From: Henriciella barbarensis
GTDB lineage: Bacteria > Pseudomonadota > Alphaproteobacteria > Caulobacterales > Hyphomonadaceae
DNA length: 64,000 nucleotides
Assembly (NCBI RefSeq): GCF_003576345.1
Contig: NZ_QWGB01000008.1
Location: forward strand, 94,775-158,774
Direction of reading: 5' to 3'
Shown here: positions 17,531 to 26,825 of the stretch, in pieces
Numbering within the stretch: position 1 is the stretch's first letter
Layout: each line of letters begins with the position of its first letter
Notes under the pieces: model-generated
Seen by the model: the letters and a program-made list of their open reading frames with translations, nothing else
Databases searched by the model: none
Told to the model about the DNA's origin: nothing
Translations under genes and position numbers: made by a program

Positions 17531-19885
17531 CTAGAACCGGTAGTCGATACCGGCCGTTACCGTACGCGGGTCGCCATAGAAGGCCGTCAGCGTGCCTTCG
17601 AGACCAAGCGTCGGCGTGAACGTGCCGTTCGGGTTCACCGTCACGAAGTTGTAGCCTGCAACAATGTACTCTTCATCGGTAAGGTTCTTGCCAGTCAGGC
17701 TGAAACCCCAGCGGCCATCCTCCGTTTCCCAGCGAATGCTGGCATCCCAGAGCGTGAAGGCTTCCTGGTCGAGGAATGGGTTTGGCACTTCGAACTGGCT
17801 CGACTCACCGCGATAGGAGAGCTGCGTGTTAAGAAGCAGATTGCCCCCGGCAAACGGCGTGTCGTAGGAAATCCGGCCGTTCGCGGTCCAGTCTGGCGTG
17901 TTCTGAATAACGCGCTGGTCAGAGACATCGTTGCCGAAAGCGTCAATGAACTCGTCATACTGTGCGTCGAGATAGCCGACAGACCAGCCCAGGTTCAGAA
18001 GGTCGCCCGGGCGGGCCATGTCTTCAGCCAGCGTGGCGGTGCCCTCAAATTCGACGCCCCAGATTGTCGCTGCACCGGCATTGGTCGTCACACCGGAGAA
18101 GGAGTCGTTGACCCCATCGCCATCGGTATCGACACCGATTGAGCCCGGCACCTGCACGTCCTTATAATCGGAATAGAAACCGGCGAGGCTGTAGTTTACG
18201 CGGCCGTCAAGCTGGCTTGCCTTGTAGCCGACTTCGTAAGAGTCGACCTCTTCCGGGTCGAACTGCATGAAGGTGTAGATTTCGTCCTGCGAAACGACAC
18301 CGTCTTGGTTGAGGTCGGGCGCTGCCGTTGTCTGGCCGCGTGGATCGAAGGAGCCGCCTTTGAACCCTTGCGAATAGGTCGCGTAGACGTTGGACTCCGG
18401 CGTCACCGCATAGCTTAGCGAGACGCGCGGGCTGAAGTCGTCGAAGGTTGCTTCGCCTTCAAAGTCCGACGTGGTCGCAATCGGAATGCCGGCGCCGCCG
18501 AAGAATTCGGAGAAGCCACCGATATAGGTGCGACGCTGTATGAGAGAGGTCCGTGTATCCTCAGTGTAGCGACCGCCGAGCGAGAGCGACCAGCGGTCCG
18601 TCAGGTCGTAGGTGAAGTCACCGAAAATCGACCAGGTTTCCGTCCCAACATCGCCAAAGGTCTGTGCATTGAGACCCGGCAGGCTGAGCAGATCACCAGT
18701 CGTTGCCAGCAGCACGTCAAAGACGGTCGAGGCGTTTGCGTCGAGATAGTAGACACCGATCAGGCCGTTCAGCCGATCACCCGAATAGAGGAACTGAAGC
18801 TCTTCGGAGAACTGGTCATTCTCATAGATTGCCGGCACGTCGACATCGGCTTCAGGCAGAGAATCGAAGTCAATCGGCGAAGTGCTCTCGTCCTCGCGAT
18901 AAGCCAGGATGTTCTTGATGGTCCAGTTATCGTTGAGATTCCATTCAGCGACGAGCGAACCGCCATAAGCTTCTACGCGCTGGTCGACCGCATTCAGGCC
19001 GGCGCGCGTGTCAAACACATCACCGAGCACGGGATAGGTGAATGGCGGGAACTGGTCGGGGATAAGGCGATGGCCCTGGCGGGCGTTTGATTTGTCGAGG
19101 GAATAATCAGCTGCGGCGCGAAGCTGAAAATTCTCTGCAAGGTCGAGCTCAGCCGACACTCGGGCGCCGAAGAGTTCCTTGTTATAGTTCTCTTCGCCGG
19201 TGATCCGGTTCTCACCGAAGCCATCCCGGTTGAAGCTGGCGATCGCCGCGCCGACACGGAAACTGTCAGTCACTGGCAGCGACGTTGTCAGCGTACCGTC
19301 TAGCCGGCTGTAGCTACCGACTTTCACATTGGCTTCGAAGGTCGGCTCATCGGTCAGGCCGCGCGTAACGTACTTGATCGCGCCGCCGATCGTGTTGCGA
19401 CCATAAAGCGTGCCTTGGGGACCGCGAAGGACCTCAACGCGCTCTACATCATAGACGTCAAGAACGGCACCCTGCGGGCGATTGAGATAGACATCATCAA
19501 CGTAGAGGCCGACGCCGGCTTCAAAGCCTGCAACCGGGTCCTGCTGTCCGACACCGCGGATAAATGCAGACAATGTGGTGTTCGTGCCGCGGGAAACCTC
19601 CAGCGTCACGTTCGGCGAAATTTTGGCAACTTCAGTCAGGTCGGCAACGCCGAGATCTGCCAGAAGATCACCGTCGAAAGCCGAAACAGAAAGCGGCACA
19701 TCGACGAGGCTCTGCTCGCGGCGTTGGGCGGTGACCGTGACCGTGTTGAAGCGGCGCTGGTCCTGTGCCTTTTCAGGCGTATCGGAAGCGACCGCGTCGG
19801 TCTGGGCATTTGCTGCCATCCCAGCCGTCAGTGCAATGACCGAGGCAAGTGCCAGGCGAGCGGTATGCGGGGTACAAAGTTTCAT
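17531..19885 (-). CDS. TonB-dependent outer-membrane receptor
   Basis: 784 aa. The ATG at 19885 has GGAGG seven bases upstream. A signal peptide ends at AANAQ (about residue 28). The TonB-box/plug junction reads VTVTAQRREQSLVDVPLSVS, with the plug motif VEVLRGPQGTLYGRNTIGG, then a 22-strand-type barrel ending in VTAGIDYRF. It would take up a substrate through the outer membrane with TonB energy. The hydrolase and MFS genes downstream on the same strand suggest one pathway: uptake, hydrolysis, inner-membrane transport. The gap to the hydrolase is about 80 bases. The AraC regulator starting at 21022 lies upstream on the same strand and is a candidate controller. Confidence 0.93.
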   Translation of the reverse strand: MKLCTPHTARLALASVIALTAGMAANAQTDAVASDTPEKAQDQRRFNTVTVTAQRREQSLVDVPLSVSAFDGDLLADLGVADLTEVAKISPNVTLEVSRGTNTTLSAFIRGVGQQDPVAGFEAGVGLYVDDVYLNRPQGAVLDVYDVERVEVLRGPQGTLYGRNTIGGAIKYVTRGLTDEPTFEANVKVGSYSRLDGTLTTSLPVTDSFRVGAAIASFNRDGFGENRITGEENYNKELFGARVSAELDLAENFQLRAAADYSLDKSNARQGHRLIPDQFPPFTYPVLGDVFDTRAGLNAVDQRVEAYGGSLVAEWNLNDNWTIKNILAYREDESTSPIDFDSLPEADVDVPAIYENDQFSEELQFLYSGDRLNGLIGVYYLDANASTVFDVLLATTGDLLSLPGLNAQTFGDVGTETWSIFGDFTYDLTDRWSLSLGGRYTEDTRTSLIQRRTYIGGFSEFFGGAGIPIATTSDFEGEATFDDFSPRVSLSYAVTPESNVYATYSQGFKGGSFDPRGQTTAAPDLNQDGVVSQDEIYTFMQFDPEEVDSYEVGYKASQLDGRVNYSLAGFYSDYKDVQVPGSIGVDTDGDGVNDSFSGVTTNAGAATIWGVEFEGTATLAEDMARPGDLLNLGWSVGYLDAQYDEFIDAFGNDVSDQRVIQNTPDWTANGRISYDTPFAGGNLLLNTQLSYRGESSQFEVPNPFLDQEAFTLWDASIRWETEDGRWGFSLTGKNLTDEEYIVAGYNFVTVNPNGTFTPTLGLEGTLTAFYGDPRTVTAGIDYRF

Positions 19886-19999
19886 GATATCCTCCCTTCA
19901 TGCATCTTCGCGCATTGCAGGCAGGTGTCTCACTTTACGGAAAGGCCGCCATGACACTTAACGTCAAGGCCAGTGAACACTTTCGCTCAGACCGGGCCT

Positions 20000-21022
20000 T
20001 CAGGACTGAAATTCCTGCGCAAAAGCAGCAGGCGTCTTGCCCTTCCAGCGCTTGAAAGCGCGGTTGAAGGCGCGGACATCGGAATAGTCCAGCGCCTCTG
20101 TCGCCTGGGCTACCGACGCCCCGCGCTTCAGCATGCCTTCTGCACGCTGAAGGCGCGTCTCCAGAAGAAGATCACGAAACTGCAGCCCTTCTTCCGCCAG
20201 TCGGCGGCGCAGGGTTGCTACACTGATATCAAGCTTGCGAGCCACGTCTGACTGGCGCGAAAGCCCGTCTTCGAGCAGGTCGCGTGTACGTGCGCCGATG
20301 CTGATCTCCCCGTCCGAAACATCGTTCGCATCAAGATGGCCGATAACCCGGGAGAAGACCCCGTCGGTGCTCATGTCTACGGTTTGCCGTATCTGTAGCG
20401 GCGCACAGGCAAGATCGAAATCGTAGATAAGTTCATAGGCTGGCGCGCCATACTCCAGCGGCACGGACCAGAATGCATTTTGCGGCCGGCGCGTCTCCCC
20501 CCTCTTTCGCTTAAGCTTGATGCGCCGCAAAGCTTCGCTAGCCGCGCCCTCCGTCAGACTATCGAGCAGGCAATGTATCTTGATGGTGAGGCAGTCGCCG
20601 ACCAGTTCGACAAAGTCGGTATTCTCCCGTGAGCGATACGGAAAGTGGCTGTCATCGACAACGAGCGCCAGCCGATTCTCGCCATATCTGACCGAATTGT
20701 AGGTGTCGCCATGCATCATATTCATATGCTCGGCGAGGATCTCGATCGTCGCCATAAGCGAAGTCGCATTCTGCATCTGAGCAATTAGGAATTGCCCCGT
20801 CTTGAAAGTCAGCTTCCGGCTGGAGATGACGGCTGTGAGGTCATCGGACGCCAGAGCCAGCGATCTCTGCACACGGAAATAGTCAGCAATGGCGATGGAT
20901 GGGGTGCCCACCTCCTCGACCTCAACAGGCGTGCTCAGGAAAGGCGCCAGGTCAACGCCGTGCTCCACCGCTGCATCAACAAGCGGCTGAATGTCCCTGA
21001 TTTTTACGAATGCCCTGGCCAT
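20000..21022 (-). CDS. AraC-family transcriptional regulator
   Basis: 340 aa. The N-terminal two thirds match the arabinose-binding-like domain of the OruR/ArgR-type AraC subgroup (PF12625). The C-terminal AraC double helix-turn-helix starts at DVARKLDISVATLRRRLAEE (near 260) and ends with the family signature DYSDVRAFNRAFKRWKGKTP. It lies upstream of and on the same strand as the TonB receptor, and divergent from the enoyl-CoA hydratase. AraC proteins of this group usually activate neighbouring catabolic genes on binding an effector. Effector unknown. Confidence 0.92.
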   Translation of the reverse strand: MARAFVKIRDIQPLVDAAVEHGVDLAPFLSTPVEVEEVGTPSIAIADYFRVQRSLALASDDLTAVISSRKLTFKTGQFLIAQMQNATSLMATIEILAEHMNMMHGDTYNSVRYGENRLALVVDDSHFPYRSRENTDFVELVGDCLTIKIHCLLDSLTEGAASEALRRIKLKRKRGETRRPQNAFWSVPLEYGAPAYELIYDFDLACAPLQIRQTVDMSTDGVFSRVIGHLDANDVSDGEISIGARTRDLLEDGLSRQSDVARKLDISVATLRRRLAEEGLQFRDLLLETRLQRAEGMLKRGASVAQATEALDYSDVRAFNRAFKRWKGKTPAAFAQEFQS

Positions 21023-21270
21023 ACGCCTGAAATTCTTTGCTCAACTCAGTGGATTGCCCGTCGAAGCGCGCCCGAAAACGTATAGCATAGTTTGCGCCAA
21101 CCCACGCCATACCGGTAGAGGTTCAACTCGCTGGCTGAAAATCTGAAGCGCAGCGCGTAGCCCATTCCGGCGAAGAAGCGCTTGACCCTCCCATGCGTCA
21201 GCCCGCTAGCGCTAAAGCCTGAACGCCGCCGCAAGAGCTGGCGTCTGCCATATTTTAGGGAGAAACCAAC

Positions 21271-22077
21271 ATGTCAGAAGCAGAGACCAGCGCTAGCATC
21301 CTCTATGAAGTCGAGCGTCATATTGCGACCATCACTCTGAACCGGCCAGATCGGCGAAATGCACTGAATTTTGACGCCTATGACAGGCTGGAGCGCGCCC
21401 TGCGCCGCGCGGTGATTGATGACGATGTTCGGTGTGTCATCGTTACAGGTACCGATCCGGCTTTTTGCTCTGGCGACGATGTCCGCGAGATCATGGCGGC
21501 GCCGAAGCCAAAAGAGACTGCGCCGAAGTCGCCAACGGTTCGTCACCAGCCGACCCCTGCTGCAATGGCTGCGCTCGAATGTGACAAGCCACTCATCGCG
21601 GCGATCAATGGTGCGGCTATTGGCTGGGGCATGGAGCTTGCGCTGTATGCCGACATCCGCCTCGCGTCGGACAAGGCAAAGTTCTCAGAGATGTTCATCA
21701 AGCGCGGTCTCGTCTGCGATGTGGGCGGGTTTTACCGCCTGCCTTCGATTGTCGGTCCCGCCAAGGCGGCCGAACTACTATTTACCGGAGATGTCATTGA
21801 TGCCGGCGAAGCCGAACGCATTGGTTTGGTGTCTCGTACTGTTCCTCATGCGAAGCTGATGGATGAGGCCAGAGACTTAGCCAGCCGCATTGCAGAAAAT
21901 CCGCCGCTGGCCCTTCGCTACATGAAGGAAGGCATCCGCAAGGGGACCTATGGCGACCCGCGCGAGCTTGGCAGCTGGGCCATCGAGACAATCCGCGCGC
22001 TGATGAAAACCGAGGACCACAAGGAAGGCGTGGCGAGCTTTCTCGAGAAACGCCCGCCCGATTTCAGAGGCCGCTAG
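21271..22077 (+). CDS. Enoyl-CoA hydratase/isomerase family protein
   Basis: 268 aa. AGGGAG lies 8 bases before the ATG. It has the crotonase fold: ITLNRPDRRNALN strand and turn, CSGDDVREI (CoA-binding oxyanion region), NGAAIGWGMELALYADIRLA, and FSEMFIKRGLVCDVGGFYRL with one candidate catalytic acid. The tail carries the helical trimerisation segment ALRYMKEGIRKG. It could hydrate or isomerise an unsaturated acyl-CoA made by the upstream acyl-CoA dehydrogenase, but crotonase paralogues do many reactions. It converges on the YeeE gene with the stops overlapping. Confidence 0.9.
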   Translation: MSEAETSASILYEVERHIATITLNRPDRRNALNFDAYDRLERALRRAVIDDDVRCVIVTGTDPAFCSGDDVREIMAAPKPKETAPKSPTVRHQPTPAAMAALECDKPLIAAINGAAIGWGMELALYADIRLASDKAKFSEMFIKRGLVCDVGGFYRLPSIVGPAKAAELLFTGDVIDAGEAERIGLVSRTVPHAKLMDEARDLASRIAENPPLALRYMKEGIRKGTYGDPRELGSWAIETIRALMKTEDHKEGVASFLEKRPPDFRGR

Positions 22078-22508
22078 GCAGGCTTCGCTGCGCGCCGGTC
22101 GACCAGTTCGAAGGCTAGCATGCCCACCGCCATCGCAGCCAGGAAACCAAGCGCAGGTCCGCCGCCAATCGTAAGCGCTGCAATAGCTGGCCCCGGGCAA
22201 AGACCGACAAGTCCCCAGCCGATGCCGAACAGGACCGCACCGGTTGCGAGCTTTGCGTCCACCTTGCGGTTTCCCGGCACCTGAAAGCTGTCTGCCAGCA
22301 CTGGGCGTTGGCGCAGCCAGACCAGCCTATAACCAATTGCTGTCACGATCAGCGCTGCGCCCATAACGAAGGCGAGCGAAGGATCCCAGTTTCCGAATAG
22401 GTCGAGGAAAGCAATCACCTTTGCCGGATTGACCATCTGCGAGATGACGAGGCCGAGGCCAAAGGTAAGGCCCGCCAGTAGGGCCATGAGATTACGTGCC
22501 ATGAGCAT
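22074..22508 (-). CDS. YeeE/YedE-type (DUF6691) membrane protein, half 2
   Basis: 144 aa with about four membrane helices. The hallmark GLCPGPAI motif, here in [16 protein letters not shown], is one of the cysteine signatures of YeeE/YedE sulfur-compound transporters. The start codon overlaps the upstream stop by one base (TGATG), so the two halves are translated together and probably make a pseudo-dimer. Homologous half-size pairs accompany ArsR-type BigR regulators and persulfide dioxygenases in many proteobacteria (PmpA/PmpB arrangement). The likely role is movement of thiosulfate or another sulfane-sulfur species across the inner membrane. Confidence 0.88.
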   Translation of the reverse strand: MLMARNLMALLAGLTFGLGLVISQMVNPAKVIAFLDLFGNWDPSLAFVMGAALIVTAIGYRLVWLRQRPVLADSFQVPGNRKVDAKLATGAVLFGIGWGLVGLCPGPAIAALTIGGGPALGFLAAMAVGMLAFELVDRRAAKPA

Positions 22509-22942
22509 CAGGCTCCAATCAGGGGTTTGATGAGGGCGACGGTCACCATGCCGGCAGCCATGAAAAGCAGGACCGACACCATGGAACGCGGCGACAGGCG
22601 TGAGAGGCCGCAGACGCCATGCCCGCTCGTACAGCCCGAACCGAGCCGCGTGCCGAAGCCGACCAGCAAGCCGCCAGCGATGATGAGCGGCCAGCCTGCC
22701 TGTAACTCAAACGCAGGCTTCTCAGCAGCCGCGAGCCAGTAAACGAGCGGCGCCGCCACTAACCCAAGCACAAAGAAGACCCGCCAACTCCGGTCGCCTT
22801 TCGCCGCGAAGACTGTGCCGGAGAACAAGCCGCTAATCCCGGCAATCCGACCATGAAATGCCATGAGCAAAACAGCGGAGAGGCCAATGAGGGCTCCACC
22901 GATGCTGGCGCTGACAGGTGTAAAGTTTTCCATTCGACCCAT
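22508..22942 (-). CDS. YeeE/YedE-type sulfur transport membrane protein, half 1
   Basis: 144 aa, four membrane helices. It contains the second family signature, [18 protein letters not shown], with paired cysteines thought in YeeE to relay the sulfur substrate. It starts the two-gene YeeE operon and is divergent from the peroxiredoxin operon across a 74-base AT-rich gap. Known family behaviour: YeeE proteins import thiosulfate, and the half-size versions are found in sulfide-responsive loci. Confidence 0.9.
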   Translation of the reverse strand: MGRMENFTPVSASIGGALIGLSAVLLMAFHGRIAGISGLFSGTVFAAKGDRSWRVFFVLGLVAAPLVYWLAAAEKPAFELQAGWPLIIAGGLLVGFGTRLGSGCTSGHGVCGLSRLSPRSMVSVLLFMAAGMVTVALIKPLIGA

Positions 22943-23016
22943 TCCTGAGCTATATCAATTGACGTTTTTGTAAATCGTATAATATGTATGGGCAAGTGAA
23001 TTTGGAAGGACTGATT
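22943..23016. promoter_or_regulatory. AT-rich divergent control region of the sulfur module
   Basis: A 74-base gap between two divergent operons, much richer in A/T than its surroundings. It contains a TCAATTGA palindrome (22955-22962) and a TATAAT sequence (22978-22983) well placed as a -10 for the peroxiredoxin gene, but no well-spaced -35. AT-rich imperfect palindromes are typical BigR/SqrR targets, so the ArsR protein at 23661 probably binds here and controls both directions. Confidence 0.45.
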
Positions 23017-23664
23017 ATGCTGGACACCGCCTCAACCAATCAGGTCGCGCAGATCGGCTCAGCCGCACCGGATTTTGATGCCCGCACGACCGAAGGTCTT
23101 GTCCGCCTGTCTGATTATAGAGGCCGGTGGCTCATCTTCTTTTCCCACCCGGCAGATTTCACGCCGGTCTGCACATCAGAATTTATCGCCTTCGAAAAAC
23201 AGATTGAGGCCTTCAATCGTCGCGAATGCGACCTGCTGGGCCTGTCGGTCGACAGCCTCTATTCGCATCTCGCCTGGGTGAAGGACATCGAGACCAGATT
23301 TGACGTGCGGATTTCCTTTCCAATCGTTGAAGACATCTCCATGGCGATTGCTCGCGCCTACGGCATGATCCACGCCGCCTCCGACTCAACGGCATCGGTA
23401 CGGTCGGTCTATTTCATTGATCCTGAAGGCATTATCCGGGCGCTCATTCATTATCCGCTTGCCGTCGGCCGGTCAGTTGATGAAATTTTCCGGGTCCTGG
23501 CGGCCCTGCAAACATCTGAGACCGCTGGCGTTTCGACACCGGAAGGCTGGCGCCCGGGCGAAGATACTGTGCTTCCCGCTCCAACAGATATGCGTCAGGT
23601 CGACGAGCGCGCCGCAAGGTCGGGCCAGGCCTGGTACCTGACGTCGAAAGGCGGCCGACAATGA
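23017..23664 (+). CDS. Peroxiredoxin (1-Cys/Prx6-type)
   Basis: 215 aa from the ATG at 23017, which has GGAAGGA seven bases upstream; an ATG at 22984 lacks such a site. The thioredoxin fold holds the peroxidatic cysteine in HPADFTPVCTSEF. A long C-terminal arm with HYPLAVGRSVDEIFRVL and TPEGWRPGEDTVLP is typical of Prx6 enzymes. It reduces peroxides, and in this setting possibly organic persulfides, in the cytoplasm. First gene of a four-gene run: it overlaps the ArsR gene by 4 bases, followed by the MBL dioxygenase and SulP. Confidence 0.93.
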   Translation: MLDTASTNQVAQIGSAAPDFDARTTEGLVRLSDYRGRWLIFFSHPADFTPVCTSEFIAFEKQIEAFNRRECDLLGLSVDSLYSHLAWVKDIETRFDVRISFPIVEDISMAIARAYGMIHAASDSTASVRSVYFIDPEGIIRALIHYPLAVGRSVDEIFRVLAALQTSETAGVSTPEGWRPGEDTVLPAPTDMRQVDERAARSGQAWYLTSKGGRQ

Positions 23665-24065
23665 CCCAGCCCTTTGAGACCATGGAGCCGCTGGCCGACG
23701 AAGCCGCCAGCCTGCTGAAAGCGTTGTCCCATCCGGCGCGGTTGATGATCTGCTGCCAGTTGCGTGACCGCGAAATGTCCGTCAGCGAAATTGAAAACGC
23801 GCTGGACATACGCCAGCCGAGACTGTCGCGCGAACTGGCAAAGCTTCGAGAAGAAGGCCTGGTCGAAACCCGACGAGAAGCAAAGTCCATCTTCTATAGC
23901 CTCGCTGACAATTCACGGGTTGGCGCGATGGTAGACGCGCTTTGCGTCGTCATGCTGGACAAGGTGGTGCCGGGCTCACGTCCGCTCTCACGCGTCGCGC
24001 GCAACGCCTTCCTGCAGAAGAACCTGACCGAGGGTGCCGGACAATTTGCCCGCATTCTCGATTGA
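23661..24065 (+). CDS. ArsR-family regulator, BigR/SqrR-like persulfide sensor
   Basis: 134 aa. A winged HTH starts at LLKALSHPARLMICCQL, with recognition region MSVSEIENALDIRQPRLSR and wing LVETRREAKSIFYSL. Cysteines lie at 31, 32 and 95. BigR and SqrR sense persulfides by linking two cysteines about 66 residues apart in the same helices; here 31/32 and 95 occupy those places, so redox sensing is a reasonable inference. It lacks the metal-binding ELCVCDL box of arsenic sensors. Its gene lies inside the operon it probably represses. Confidence 0.9.
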   Translation: MTQPFETMEPLADEAASLLKALSHPARLMICCQLRDREMSVSEIENALDIRQPRLSRELAKLREEGLVETRREAKSIFYSLADNSRVGAMVDALCVVMLDKVVPGSRPLSRVARNAFLQKNLTEGAGQFARILD

Positions 24066-24083
24066 TTGAACGGAGACGAGACT

Positions 24084-24950
24084 ATGCAAAAGCCAGAAGT
24101 GAAAGCCTTCTTTGACGAAGCCACCAATACGATCAGCTATGTCGTCTGGGATAGCACCACGAACCAGGCAGCAATCGTCGACTCGTTGCTGGACTTCGAT
24201 CAGGCATCGGGCCGTACAATGACGAAATCAGCCGACCTCATGATCGCTTTCGTCAAGGAGGCCGGGCTCAAAATTGACTGGATCATCGACACCCACGTCC
24301 ATGCCGATCACCTGACGGCTGCCCCCTACATCAAGAGCCAGCTTGGCGGACGCACTGGCATCGGGGAGCATATCGCCACCGTCCAAAAGGTCTTCGGCGA
24401 AATCTTCAATGAGGGTCAGGAGTTCCACACGGATGGCAGCCAGTTCGACCACCTCTTCAAGGATGGCGAAACCTACAAGGTCGGCAACATTGATGCCCGT
24501 GCTATCCACACCCCCGGACACACGCCGGCCTGTATGAGCCACCTGATCGGTGATGCACTTTTCGTGGGTGACACGATTTTCATGCCTGACTTTGGCACCG
24601 CGCGTTGCGACTTCCCGGGCGGTGATGCCGGCACGCTCTACGATTCCATACAGAAGCTATTCGCCCTGCCGGACGACACGCGCGCCTTTCTCTGCCATGA
24701 CTACAAGGCGCCCGGGCGTGACGAATATGTGTGGGAGACGACCATCGCTGAGGAAAAGGCGCACAACAAGCACGTTCATACCGGCATCTCGAAGGAAGAG
24801 TTCGTCAAAATGCGGACGGAGCGCGATGCGACCCTCGACATGCCGAAGCTGATCCTGCCCTCCGTCCAGATCAATATGCGCGCTGGCCAGATGCCACCTG
24901 CCGAAGAAAACGGCAAACGCTACATGAAGATCCCGATCAACGCGCTTTAA
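24084..24950 (+). CDS. MBL-fold persulfide dioxygenase-like protein (ETHE1/Blh type)
   Basis: 288 aa from the ATG at 24084, after a CGGAG site. Metallo-beta-lactamase motif THVHADHLTAAPY lies near residue 72, followed by the downstream ligands HTPGHTPAC, GDTIFMPDFGTARCDF and CHDYKAPG. This is the ETHE1/Blh arrangement, where one iron is held by two histidines and an aspartate and glutathione persulfide is oxidised to sulfite. It sits in the same operon as the BigR-like sensor and SulP permease, as in BigR loci of Rhizobiales and Xylella. Cytoplasmic, no signal peptide. Confidence 0.92.
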   Translation: MQKPEVKAFFDEATNTISYVVWDSTTNQAAIVDSLLDFDQASGRTMTKSADLMIAFVKEAGLKIDWIIDTHVHADHLTAAPYIKSQLGGRTGIGEHIATVQKVFGEIFNEGQEFHTDGSQFDHLFKDGETYKVGNIDARAIHTPGHTPACMSHLIGDALFVGDTIFMPDFGTARCDFPGGDAGTLYDSIQKLFALPDDTRAFLCHDYKAPGRDEYVWETTIAEEKAHNKHVHTGISKEEFVKMRTERDATLDMPKLILPSVQINMRAGQMPPAEENGKRYMKIPINAL

Positions 24951-24968
24951 CCCGCAAGGACGCCGAAC

Positions 24969-26777
24969 ATGGCATTCCGGCCCGCCCGATACTTTCCCAT
25001 CCTCGAATGGGGCCGCGAATATCGCCGCGATACACTGGTCAACGACTTGATCGCGGCGGTCATCGTGACGATCATGCTGATCCCTCAATCGCTCGCCTAT
25101 GCAATGCTGGCGGGCCTGCCGCCTCAGATCGGGCTATATGCGTCCATTCTGCCGCTGATTGCCTACGCTATTTTCGGCACCAGCCGCACACTGGCCGTTG
25201 GGCCAGTTGCAATCCTCTCCCTGATGACGGCAGCGGCCGCCAGCAAGATCGCGCCGCAGGGTAGCGAAGCCTACATACAGGCCGCACTGATCCTTGCTTT
25301 CCTCTCAGGCGCAATTCTCCTGGTGATGGGCCTTCTGCGCGCAGGGTTCCTTGCCAACTTTCTCAGCCACCCTGTTGTTTCCGGCTTTATCACAGCATCG
25401 GGCATCATAATCGCAGCCTCCCAGCTCAAACACATTCTGGGTGTAGATGCGGGCGGCGGTAACTTGCTGGAGATCGCCGTGTCGCTCATCGCCAGCGTTG
25501 GCGAAACCAACTGGCCGACCTTTATTATTGGCGCTGCGTCGCTCATCTTCCTGTTTGGGTCGCGCAAATTCCTGAAGCCTACCCTCGTGCAACTCGGCCT
25601 TCCCGAAAAGGCCGCGGCGATCCTGACACGCACCGGCCCGGTCTTTGCGGTGGTCGCAAGTATTCTCGCTGTGGCGTTTCTGGCGCTCGACGATGCCGGC
25701 GTTCGCATATTGGGAGAGGTGCCGCGCAACTTGCCAGACATTGGCCTGCCGGCATTCGATCGTGAGATCTGGATGCAGCTTCTTGGCTCGGCCGCCCTGA
25801 TCAGCCTCATCGGCTTCGTTGAATCGGTCTCCGTAGCCCAGACGCTAGCTGCCAAGCGGCGCCAGCGGGTGGACCCGGATCAGGAGCTGGTCGGCCTTGG
25901 TGTCTCAAGCCTCGCAGCAGGTATATCGAGCGGCTACCCCGTCACGGGCGGCCTCGCCCGGTCAGCGGTAAACTTTGATGCTGGCGCGGAGACCCCGGCC
26001 GCAGGCGCCTTCACGGCTGTCGGAATCGGGCTCGCGACACTGTTTCTGACGCCTTACCTATTCTTCCTGCCACAGGCGGTGCTGGCGGCGACCATCATCG
26101 TTGCGGTTCTGTCGCTTGTTGATCTTAAGGCGCTCCGTCAGGTCTGGTCTTATTCCAAGTCAGATTTCAGCGCGATGGCGGCCACCATCCTCGTCACGCT
26201 GTTCGCCGGCGTCGAACTGGGAGTAACAACGGGGGTCGGCCTTTCGCTCTTCCTCCACCTCTACAACACCAGCCGCCCGCACTTTGCGCTCGTCGGCCAA
26301 GTGCCGGGCACGCATCACTTCCGGAATGTGAATCGCCACCGCGTCGTAATTTCCGATACCGTCCTCACCATCAGGATCGACGAGAGCCTCTACTTTGCCA
26401 ACGCGCGTTTTCTCGAAGACACGGTCTACTGCGTCGTTAGCAACAGGCCTGACCTCAAACATCTTGTCCTGATGTGCTCAGCGGTAAACCGGATCGATGC
26501 GAGCGGGCTGGAAAGCCTTGAGGCAATCAACCTCCGTCTCCGGGATGCCGGCATCAGCCTTCACCTGTCAGAGGTTAAAGGGCCCGTCATGGACAGGCTG
26601 AAACGCTCACATTTCCTCGATGAGCTGACCGGGAACGTCTATTTGAACACATACGACGCGATGGAAGACCTCGATCTCGATTGCGTCCAGAACGCCTTCA
26701 GCAAGGATGTAAAAACAACAACCCCAGATGCCATCCCCTGCCCTTCTCTAACCCTCGCAGGCCTGGAGCGGGTGTGA
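24969..26777 (+). CDS. SulP-family anion permease with STAS domain
   Basis: 602 aa. The N-terminal SulP signature is IPQSLAYAMLAGLPPQIGLY (residues about 38-57), followed by some 10-12 membrane helices. The STAS domain occupies about 450-570, with LVLMCSAVNRIDASGLESLE, the anti-sigma-antagonist core with Asp-Ala-Ser-Gly. SulP proteins carry sulfate, bicarbonate or other anions. Being last in the persulfide operon, it may exchange the sulfite or sulfate made by the dioxygenase. Direction of transport cannot be told from sequence. Confidence 0.92.
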   Translation: MAFRPARYFPILEWGREYRRDTLVNDLIAAVIVTIMLIPQSLAYAMLAGLPPQIGLYASILPLIAYAIFGTSRTLAVGPVAILSLMTAAAASKIAPQGSEAYIQAALILAFLSGAILLVMGLLRAGFLANFLSHPVVSGFITASGIIIAASQLKHILGVDAGGGNLLEIAVSLIASVGETNWPTFIIGAASLIFLFGSRKFLKPTLVQLGLPEKAAAILTRTGPVFAVVASILAVAFLALDDAGVRILGEVPRNLPDIGLPAFDREIWMQLLGSAALISLIGFVESVSVAQTLAAKRRQRVDPDQELVGLGVSSLAAGISSGYPVTGGLARSAVNFDAGAETPAAGAFTAVGIGLATLFLTPYLFFLPQAVLAATIIVAVLSLVDLKALRQVWSYSKSDFSAMAATILVTLFAGVELGVTTGVGLSLFLHLYNTSRPHFALVGQVPGTHHFRNVNRHRVVISDTVLTIRIDESLYFANARFLEDTVYCVVSNRPDLKHLVLMCSAVNRIDASGLESLEAINLRLRDAGISLHLSEVKGPVMDRLKRSHFLDELTGNVYLNTYDAMEDLDLDCVQNAFSKDVKTTTPDAIPCPSLTLAGLERV

Positions 26778-26825
26778 GCCAAAATCTAGGAGCGCCAGTT
26801 TCAATCATGCGAACCCGACAAACGG

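Noticed and set aside
22959..22983. TTGACG and TATAAT upstream of the peroxiredoxin gene as a sigma-70 pair
   Set aside because: The spacer is only 13 bases, too short for a standard promoter; only the -10 is retained as a candidate.
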